This document shows, piece after piece, positions 7,311-12,016 of a stretch of DNA of 20,197 nucleotides. Each line of letters starts with the position of its first letter. Position 1 is the first letter of the stretch. Made by a program: the position numbers and the translations under genes. Source of the stretch: JBBQNR01 sp038330145 (GTDB lineage: Bacteria > Actinomycetota > Thermoleophilia > Solirubrobacterales > JBBDJG01); NCBI GenBank assembly GCA_038330145.1, contig JBBQNR010000053.1, positions 1 through 20,197 of the forward strand. Reading direction: 5' to 3'. The notes below the pieces were generated by a model that saw nothing but the letters and a program-made list of their open reading frames with translations, was not told the DNA's origin and made no database searches.

Positions 7311-7696
7311 TCCACTTCGACGGTAGTAGCGGCCCCCGCTCGGGGGCAGGCGTCGTCATGCAGGTCGAGGACAGCGAGCCCACCGTCTTCTGCAAGGCGT
7401 TGGGCTCCAAGACCAACAACGAGGCCGAGTATCAGGCCATCCTGTTCGCAATCCAGATCGCCAAGGAGGCGGGCGTGACCCACCCCGCGTTCCGGGGTGA
7501 CTCTCGCTTGGTCGTCATGCAGGTGCTCGGCGAGTGGCGTGTCAAGGAGCCACACCTGAAGGCCCTGCACCGAACGGTCATGGCGCGTCTCACGCAGTTC
7601 GACCAGGGCTGGGAGATGGGCTGGGTGCCGCGCACCAATCACCTGCAGAGTTTGGCCGACAAGCAGGCCAGGAGAGGAGTCGACCAGAACCCATGA
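7295..7696 (+). CDS. Ribonuclease HI family protein
   Basis: A 133-aa protein. The start at 7295 has AGAGAGGA seven bases upstream and lies within the end of the HNH gene. Active-site residues of the RNase H fold are visible: Asp9 in VIHFDGSS, Glu43 in TNNEAEYQA, Asp69 in FRGDSRLVV, and the C-terminal Asn115 and Ala-Asp (121-122) of the RTNHLQSLADKQA helix. It should cut the RNA strand of RNA-DNA hybrids, for example at primers or R-loops. Carrying its own RNase H together with a primase-like protein suggests the element replicates through RNA-primed intermediates. Confidence 0.85.
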   Translation: MRKAVIHFDGSSGPRSGAGVVMQVEDSEPTVFCKALGSKTNNEAEYQAILFAIQIAKEAGVTHPAFRGDSRLVVMQVLGEWRVKEPHLKALHRTVMARLTQFDQGWEMGWVPRTNHLQSLADKQARRGVDQNP

Positions 7697-7800
7697 AGAT
7701 CACTCGGGAGACGTACGAGCGCCTGACCGAGGAGGTGCTCGTGTTGCGACGCGCGGTACGTAATCCAGACGACGACGCGGCGCGAGAGGCACAGCAGTAG
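7693..7800 (+). CDS. 35-aa small protein coupled to RNase H
   Basis: It begins at ATG 7693, overlapping the RNase H stop as ATGA. The product is a single charged amphipathic helix (MKITRETYERLTEEVLVLRR) with an acidic tail. It is too short for a domain; an RNase H accessory peptide or chance coupling are both possible. The overlap and high third-position GC support translation. Confidence 0.5.
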   Translation: MKITRETYERLTEEVLVLRRAVRNPDDDAAREAQQ

Positions 7801-7852
7801 AGCCGGCCTCGGCGTCGCATGTCGTGAGCGCAGGCAGCGCGCGGCGTCTAGA

Positions 7853-7904
7853 CCCACCCCCTGTACCCCCGGAGGCGCCTTCCTCATCCCACAACCCCTA
7901 CCCC
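7853..7904 (-). other. C-rich plus / G-rich minus tract
   Basis: Six runs of three to five C lie within 52 bases on the plus strand (7853-55, 7857-61, 7866-70, 7888-90, 7895-98, 7901-04), so the minus strand carries matching G-runs. The loops do not give a strict four-run quadruplex motif with short loops, but two three-run clusters are present. Just downstream are two near-copies of CGACCTTTCCG (7927-7948). The stretch 7801-7981 holds no convincing gene. Confidence 0.4.
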
Positions 7905-7981
7905 TCCTCACACAGCCGCGCTTTTACGACCTTTCCGGCCGACTTTCCGCTCACCCTCCGACCATCGAGAGATTCACGAAT

Positions 7982-8230
7982 TGCCGGACGTGCAGAACGC
8001 CGCTGTACGGCGACCGCGAGCCGCTAGCCGGCATCTGCGGCGCATGCACGAGGCCGAGGGCGGTTCGTCGTCGGAGGCGTCCGCGGCGCAAGCGGAGAAC
8101 CTTCGTGTGTCAGCAGTGCGGCTCGCCGAGCGTCCAGTCAGCGATGGGCCGACCGCGAACGTACTGCCCGGCCTGCTCGACCTCGACCGCTAGGCGCCGC
8201 AGGGTGCAAGCACGGGCCGGTCGGTCGTAG
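7982..8230 (+). CDS. Double zinc-ribbon frame without a normal start
   Basis: This frame encodes four CxxC knuckles in two pairs: CRTC ... ICGACT, then a basic linker (RRRRRPRRKRR), then VCQQCG ... YCPAC, ending at TAG 8228-8230. That is two tandem zinc ribbons, typical of small phage and plasmid nucleic-acid-binding proteins. No ATG, GTG or TTG exists in this frame between 7820 and the first Cys, although the frame stays open. Either a rare start is used, an indel separates it from its start, or it is a decaying remnant. The motif is clear; the gene boundaries are not. Confidence 0.45.
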   Translation, partial: CRTCRTPLYGDREPLAGICGACTRPRAVRRRRRPRRKRRTFVCQQCGSPSVQSAMGRPRTYCPACSTSTARRRRVQARAGRS

Positions 8231-8254
8231 AGGGCATGGGCGCAGTCAAGGGCC

Positions 8255-8467
8255 TCAGTTCTCTTCTCGGTCGTTAGCTCTCCCGCAGTTCCCGCAGGTG
8301 ACTTCGCCCGGCCCCAGCTTCGAGAACATCGCTGGCTGGCCTCGCAGCGGGCGCAGCTGGATGTTGCACAGCGGCGTCCCGTCGCCACGGTCCTCGTGCG
8401 TCCGTTCCGCCGGGGCGCTGCCGTCCCTTAGCGTGATCTGCATCCTTCGGTCAGCCTGGTAGCTCAT
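8255..8467 (-). CDS. 70-aa putative zinc-binding protein
   Basis: The start at 8467 has AAAGGAGAA directly upstream at good spacing, better than the longer frame from 8545. The protein has TPLCNIQLRP (Cys34) and a CxxC near the end, VTCGNCGRAN (Cys58, Cys61), suggesting a small metal site. No family is recognised. Two strong palindromes (8525-8540, 8550-8563) lie 58-96 bases upstream of its start and could be its operator. Confidence 0.65.
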   Translation of the reverse strand: MSYQADRRMQITLRDGSAPAERTHEDRGDGTPLCNIQLRPLRGQPAMFSKLGPGEVTCGNCGRANDREEN

Positions 8468-8524
8468 CCATTCTCCTTTCGGTACTCGACGATGGCTCCT
8501 ACCCCGGAAGGGACCCGTCGTTCC

Positions 8525-8540
8525 GTGCCAACGTTGGCAC
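8525..8540. promoter_or_regulatory. Palindrome GTGCCAACGTTGGCAC
   Basis: A perfect 16-bp palindrome in an intergenic region, 24 bp centre to centre from the next one. It belongs to a family of four in the element with the form GYGCCA-N4-TGGCRC. It may be an operator for the 70-aa gene at 8255-8467. Confidence 0.5.
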
Positions 8541-8549
8541 AGCACCCGC

Positions 8550-8563
8550 TGCCATCGATGGCA
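8550..8563. promoter_or_regulatory. Palindrome TGCCATCGATGGCA
   Basis: A perfect 14-bp palindrome with the same TGCCA/TGGCA arms as its neighbour at 8525-8540 but a different centre (TCGA). Paired sites about two and a half helical turns apart suit a dimeric DNA-binding protein. Confidence 0.5.
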
Positions 8564-8614
8564 AAGCCTGCCCCGCCCCGCTGAGCCGTAAATGAAGAGA
8601 GCTCGATCGCCGCT

Positions 8615-8761
8615 CTATGAAGCCCCGGCCACGAGCCCCCGATAGGTGCTCAATACGCCGCCCTGAAAGTGCACGAGCACTGCGCTGAAGTCCTCTCGCA
8701 GCATGTGATGGCCGGCGTAGTCGGGTTCGTGCTCCTCTTTGAGTTCCCTTATGCGCTTCAC
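8615..8761 (-). CDS. 48-aa hidden small protein
   Basis: A minus-strand frame starting at GTG 8761 and ending with TAG at 8615-8617. It reads VKRIRELKEEHEPDYAGHHM and then LREDFSAVLVHFQGGVLSTY, which looks like a real protein. The frame is open further upstream to 8818 and the sequence there (GYVATRQHGVRLSIT) is also protein-like, so the true start may be missing or non-standard and the gene could be a truncated remnant. No ribosome binding site is evident. Family unknown. Confidence 0.35.
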   Translation of the reverse strand: MKRIRELKEEHEPDYAGHHMLREDFSAVLVHFQGGVLSTYRGLVAGAS

Positions 8762-8920
8762 GGTGATGGAGAGCCTAACGCCGTGCTGCCGCGTCGCGAC
8801 GTAGCCTGGAGCCGGGTCCTATCCGCCCGATGGTCGGCAGCTGACGACCACGACAGGCACCGCTCTACGCGACGTGGGCGGTGCTTCGTCGTTTGTGGCG
8901 GTGACCGCCGCGTGCGCCGC

Positions 8921-9076
8921 TAGCCTGAGGCGCACAGGTATCGGTCGGCTGTGCGGGAACACTGCTTGACCTGCCCTCCTCGTAGGCGCCCGGCTTCGGT
9001 CGGGCGCTCTGCGTTCTGTCCGTATGTCCGGTCAGGCTCCGCCTCCTCGTGTTCCCGCCATGTCAGCCGTCCCGCG
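8921..9076 (+). promoter_or_regulatory. Possible leader of the primase-like gene: -10 TAGCCT and GC-rich hairpin
   Basis: TAGCCT (8921-8926) fits the TANNNT -10 pattern. Downstream, GCGCCCG (8986-8992) and CGGGCGC (9001-9007) form a 7-bp stem with a TTCG-containing loop, followed by the mildly T-rich TCTGCGTTCTGT. Third-position GC is low in the overlapping frame here, so the stretch is probably untranslated. The hairpin could be an upstream terminator or an attenuator. Confidence 0.35.
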
Positions 9077-10015
9077 ATGCCCGCCGCGCTCGCTGAGCGC
9101 CGGACCTCGTCGAACCCATTTGCCACGGCCGAGCCGTGGACCGTTGATCGCCCCGTAAGGACGGACCGGCAGCGTCCCTCAGGGTCGGACCCGGCTCGGG
9201 TGCTCACGGCCGCGGAGTTCGTCGAGCACCTGCGCTCCCGCGGGGCGAGAGTCGCCTGCGGGCTCGTCCAGTGCCCTGCTCACAACGACGAGCACCCGTC
9301 GCTGAGCGTCCGGCTGGGCTTACTCCAGCCGGTGATGTTTCACTGCTTCGCTGGGTGCTCCCAGGACGACGTGCTCGCCGCTGCCGGGCTCAGCTGGGCC
9401 AACGTCCTCCACCGCACCGGCACCGACTCCTTCGTCGTGCGGGGCTTGGTGCCCTGCGATCACGACCACAGTGCCGACGGATTCGAGGGGATGAGCTTCG
9501 AGCCGTTCTGGCTCGGTACCACTCGGGGCATGACTTCTTACGCCCCGAAAGACGGTGGAGCTGTTGGTGTCGATCTCGATGGTGAACTTCCCCAAGTAGA
9601 ACGGGAATACGCAGAGCAGAACACAGAGCCTTGTGTAGGGATGTTCACAGTGAGCACTCCGAAGGGTGCTCGTCACATGACGAGCGCAGTGCTCACGGAC
9701 TTCGTGAACCTGGTGAACGAGAGAAGGCGCCGCGCCGAAGTTCGAGCGGTGCCCTACGGCTCACGCTGGGCGGCGGAGCGTCTTGGGCTCGAGGACCCTC
9801 AGGGCGACGGAGGCCGTCGTGTCCGGGCGGTCGTGTCGCGCCTGGTCGATGACGGAGTGTTGATCCAGCAGGGCAAGCTCGGACGTACGCCGCTATACGC
9901 GCTTGGGGTCCACGTGCGCTGCCCAGAGGGCGCGCGCGAGGTCGAAGCTGCTGCGCTCGTCGGGCTTGACGACCAAGCGCCTGCCGCCACCAGCGACTCG
10001 CAGGCAGCCGCTTAG
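9077..10015 (+). CDS. CHC2 zinc-finger, primase-like replication protein
   Basis: About 312 aa from ATG 9077; a GTG at 9200 (VLTAAEFVEHL) is an alternative matching where related proteins usually begin. The frame opens earlier, at 8951, but codon use is poor before 9077. The DNA-primase zinc finger is clear: VQCPAHNDEHPSLSV (Cys66, His69) and FHCFAGCSQDDVLAAAG (Cys90, Cys94). No Toprim or other catalytic domain follows. Instead the C-terminal part (about residues 215-275, RWAAERLGLEDP then RRVRAVVSRLVDDGVLIQQ) looks like a winged helix. It probably binds origin or template DNA and works with other replication proteins. After its TAG the same frame stays open for 54 more codons. Confidence 0.75.
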   Translation: MPAALAERRTSSNPFATAEPWTVDRPVRTDRQRPSGSDPARVLTAAEFVEHLRSRGARVACGLVQCPAHNDEHPSLSVRLGLLQPVMFHCFAGCSQDDVLAAAGLSWANVLHRTGTDSFVVRGLVPCDHDHSADGFEGMSFEPFWLGTTRGMTSYAPKDGGAVGVDLDGELPQVEREYAEQNTEPCVGMFTVSTPKGARHMTSAVLTDFVNLVNERRRRAEVRAVPYGSRWAAERLGLEDPQGDGGRRVRAVVSRLVDDGVLIQQGKLGRTPLYALGVHVRCPEGAREVEAAALVGLDDQAPAATSDSQAAA

Positions 10016-10111
10016 CCGGCCGTCGAGGTCGTTGACGAGCCGGTTGTGCGGCCGCAGAGGTCGGCGACGTCGTTGGCCGTCGACGTCATGGAGCGTCTTT
10101 CGGGTGCCGCT

Positions 10112-10453
10112 CTAGTCGCAGAGCACCGCCCTGACTTGCCTCAAGGTCTCCTCGGCGTCACTTTCGGCGAGTTTCCGTAGCCGCTTGTCCCCTTCGTCTC
10201 CCAGGGTGGTGGCTGCTCCCACCAAGTCGCCGATGGGTGAGCCGAACACGTAGAGCCGCACCGCCTGGCTTGCGTCTGCCTCCAGCTCCGGGTAATGCCC
10301 CAAGCCGACGCCGGCAAGCTTCGAATGGATCTGCTCGCAACCGTAGTCGCTGAGGCGCTGCCATCCCAGGGCGTCACGGAGCTGAGCCATTCGAACCGTC
10401 TTGACGCCGTCGCTTGCGTCTACGTCCTGCCGCACATCATTGAAATCTGCCAT
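10112..10453 (-). CDS. 113-aa protein of unknown function
   Basis: The start at 10453 has AGGAGAA seven bases upstream; the longer frame from 10507 adds a non-coding leader. Residues 35-75 (VRMAQLRDALGWQRLSDYGC, then IHSKLAGVGLGHYPELE) look helical and could be a DNA-binding or regulatory fold, and RLYVFGSPIGDLVGAA follows. There are no catalytic motifs. It is divergent from the ribbon-helix-helix gene across a comparatively AT-rich 180-bp gap, an arrangement common for element regulators. Confidence 0.65.
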   Translation of the reverse strand: MADFNDVRQDVDASDGVKTVRMAQLRDALGWQRLSDYGCEQIHSKLAGVGLGHYPELEADASQAVRLYVFGSPIGDLVGAATTLGDEGDKRLRKLAESDAEETLRQVRAVLCD

Positions 10454-10615
10454 TTGTTTCTCCTCTTGTTTTGAGCGTTGATGGGGACTGAGGCAGAAGC
10501 TTATCAATGATTCGGGCGACGTAGTCGATAGAAGCGTAGCTTAGATTTCAGCGGTCGGATCGCTTGGGCTCGTCCCTATTTGAGCCCCGAGATCAACCGC
10601 TTGCAGGATGGTCCT

Positions 10616-10631
10616 ATATGTGGGACCATAT
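10616..10631. promoter_or_regulatory. Overlapping inverted repeats at the ribbon-helix-helix start
   Basis: ATATG (10616-10620) and CATAT (10627-10631) are inverted around TGGGAC, and GGTCC (10610-10614) and GGACC (10623-10627) form a second overlapping inverted repeat. They lie immediately before the ATG at 10636, where an autoregulatory operator would be expected. Confidence 0.45.
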
Positions 10632-10635
10632 GTTC

Positions 10636-10785
10636 ATGGCCCCACCGAGCATCCACTTGCGCCTCCCGCGTGACCTTCACGACGAAGTCCGGGCGCAGGC
10701 CGAGCAGCAGGGCGTCAGCCTGAACACGCTGCTTGCGACGCTGATCGCAGGCGCGCTCGGCTGGAAGCTTGACCCGTACAAGTGA
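10636..10785 (+). CDS. Ribbon-helix-helix (Arc/HicB-like) DNA-binding protein
   Basis: A 49-aa protein reading MAPPSIHLRLPRDLHDEVRA then QAEQQGVSLNTLLATLI. This is the ribbon-helix-helix pattern: a short strand (SIHLRLP), helix one (DLHDEVRAQAEQQ), a turn (GVSLN) and helix two (TLLATLIAGALG). Such proteins bind operators as dimers. In-frame ATGs at 10618, 10630 and 10636 are possible; I prefer 10636 because it leaves the inverted repeats as an upstream operator and starts close to the strand. No HicA-like toxin is adjacent, so it is more likely an element regulator than an antitoxin. It is a candidate to bind one of the palindrome sets. Confidence 0.75.
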   Translation: MAPPSIHLRLPRDLHDEVRAQAEQQGVSLNTLLATLIAGALGWKLDPYK

Positions 10786-10812
10786 GGCCCGCACGCGCCA
10801 ACGCCGGGCCTC
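10784..10812 (+). terminator. GC-rich hairpin after the ribbon-helix-helix gene
   Basis: GAGGCCCG (10784-10791) and CGGGCCTC (10805-10812) are perfect 8-bp arms around a 13-base loop; the first arm includes the last bases of the stop codon. It could terminate or attenuate transcription into the next gene, whose ribosome binding site begins ten bases later. No T-tract follows. Confidence 0.45.
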
Positions 10813-10837
10813 GTGACCGCACAGGAGGTTAAGTCCC

Positions 10838-11281
10838 GTGAGGCAACAGCAGCGTACGCAAGGCCAGCCGAAGAAGCCGGAGACCGTCCACTTGAACCAG
10901 CTCGATTGGAGCGAGTACGATGCCGGCAAGCCCGGCGAGGAAGCCGTCAGCGTGATCGCGCAGGGCTACGAGCTCATCGTTGGCCACGTGCTCGACGACG
11001 AGCAGAAGCCGACCGGCGCCTGGAGCTGGGTGCTCCGGTCCACGTCGCAGGTGAGCGAGTCGCCCGACGTGATCGACCTGGGCGAAGCCCGCAGCATGTC
11101 CGGCGGTCAGATCGCCGCGAAGGAGGCGCTGAACCGCGAGCGGCGGTCCGCCTACAAGCGCGCCCGCGCCAACGTTGGCGCAGATCGAGAGGCCACTCAC
11201 GTGGAGCCCGCCACGAAGGCACCGGCCACGGTGCCGAAGAACGCAACCGTCGAGGAAGCCGCCGGCGACGGGACCGCGTGA
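10838..11281 (+). CDS. 147-aa protein coupled to the RarA-like gene
   Basis: It starts at GTG 10838 with CAGGAGG upstream. The N-terminal two-thirds look folded (VSVIAQGYELIVGHVLDDEQ, then GAWSWVLRSTSQVSES). The C-terminal third is Ala/Thr/Pro-rich and probably disordered. No motif is recognised. Its stop overlaps the GTG of the next gene (GTGA), so the two proteins are made together. The palindrome at 11166-11181 lies inside its coding sequence. Confidence 0.65.
   Translation: MRQQQRTQGQPKKPETVHLNQLDWSEYDAGKPGEEAVSVIAQGYELIVGHVLDDEQKPTGAWSWVLRSTSQVSESPDVIDLGEARSMSGGQIAAKEALNRERRSAYKRARANVGADREATHVEPATKAPATVPKNATVEEAAGDGTA
11166..11181. promoter_or_regulatory. Palindrome GCGCCAACGTTGGCGC
   Basis: A perfect 16-bp palindrome with the same CGTT centre as the site at 8525-8540, differing only at the second base and its pair. 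It lies inside a coding sequence, about 112 bases before the RarA-like start, so it may act other than as a simple promoter operator. Confidence 0.4.
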
Positions 11282-11931
11282 GCCGCGAGCTTCCACCCAC
11301 CCGGCACGGGCGATCTCCCTACGAGGTCGTGAGCGCGATGCAGAAAGCCGTGAGGCGCTCGCAGCCGGAGCAGGCCGCGGCGTTCGCCATCGAGTTGGTG
11401 CAGGCTGGCTACGGCGCCTGGTGCTGGTCGCGGTTGAAGGTGATCGCATGCGAGGACGTATCGCCCGACGCGACCGGGCTGGTCGCGGACGTCGATGTGC
11501 TCGCCGCACAGTGGAAGGCGGCCAAGAAGGGCCAGGACCTGCATCTGCTTACGGTCGCCCGAGCGGCGGTCGCCTTGGCCCTGGCGCCGAAGTCCAGGCT
11601 CGTCGACTGGACGGTGATCCTCCACGCGAGCCGCGACACCGGGCCCGTGCCGATCCCCGACGAGGCGCTCGACATGCACACGCTTGCTGGCCGCAAGCTC
11701 GGGCGCGGGAAGCGCCACTTCGTCGAAGAGGCCGGCACGCTGATCCCTTGGACCGGCGACCTCGAGGAGTTGGAGGCCGACGTCCGTAAGCGGGCCGTGG
11801 CGGTCTGGCTCGCCGATAAGGAGCCGGATCGTGCCACCGGTGGCACAGAACCGAAGACGCTTCGGCCCGACGACGAGGCTCCGCGACCGGGCTTCGGCCA
11901 GCTGCGGATCGAGCCGGAGGGAGACCGGTGA
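11278..11931 (+). CDS. Stand-alone RarA/MgsA C-terminal-like domain protein
   Basis: A 217-aa protein from GTG 11278, overlapping the previous stop. Residues 14-110 resemble the C-terminal helical domain of the replication-associated AAA+ protein RarA/MgsA: YEVVSAMQKAVRRSQPEQAA matches its helix that begins DxISAxxKSxRgsxxxxA, RLKVIACEDVSP matches RRLxxIAsEDIG, and ALALAPKSRL matches yLAxAPKSN. The ATPase half (Walker A and B) is absent. A second conserved-looking segment, EALDMHTLAGRKLGRGKRHF, follows. The domain mediates oligomerisation and partner contacts at stalled forks, so this protein may bind or imitate host RarA or assist element replication. The family call is by pattern only; the role is inference. 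Confidence 0.6.
   Translation: MSRELPPTRHGRSPYEVVSAMQKAVRRSQPEQAAAFAIELVQAGYGAWCWSRLKVIACEDVSPDATGLVADVDVLAAQWKAAKKGQDLHLLTVARAAVALALAPKSRLVDWTVILHASRDTGPVPIPDEALDMHTLAGRKLGRGKRHFVEEAGTLIPWTGDLEELEADVRKRAVAVWLADKEPDRATGGTEPKTLRPDDEAPRPGFGQLRIEPEGDR
11831..11846. promoter_or_regulatory. Palindrome GTGCCACCGGTGGCAC
   Basis: A perfect 16-bp palindrome with the same GTGCCA/TGGCAC arms as the site at 8525-8540 and a CCGG centre. It lies inside the RarA-like gene, about 170-185 bases before the integrase start. Confidence 0.4.
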
Positions 11932-12016
11932 CGGCGACGAGAAACCGCGCCACAATGCACACATCGTTCTTTTTGGCGTGGTTTAGGGCGCCGACGACCG
12001 GTCCCGAGGGGACGCG

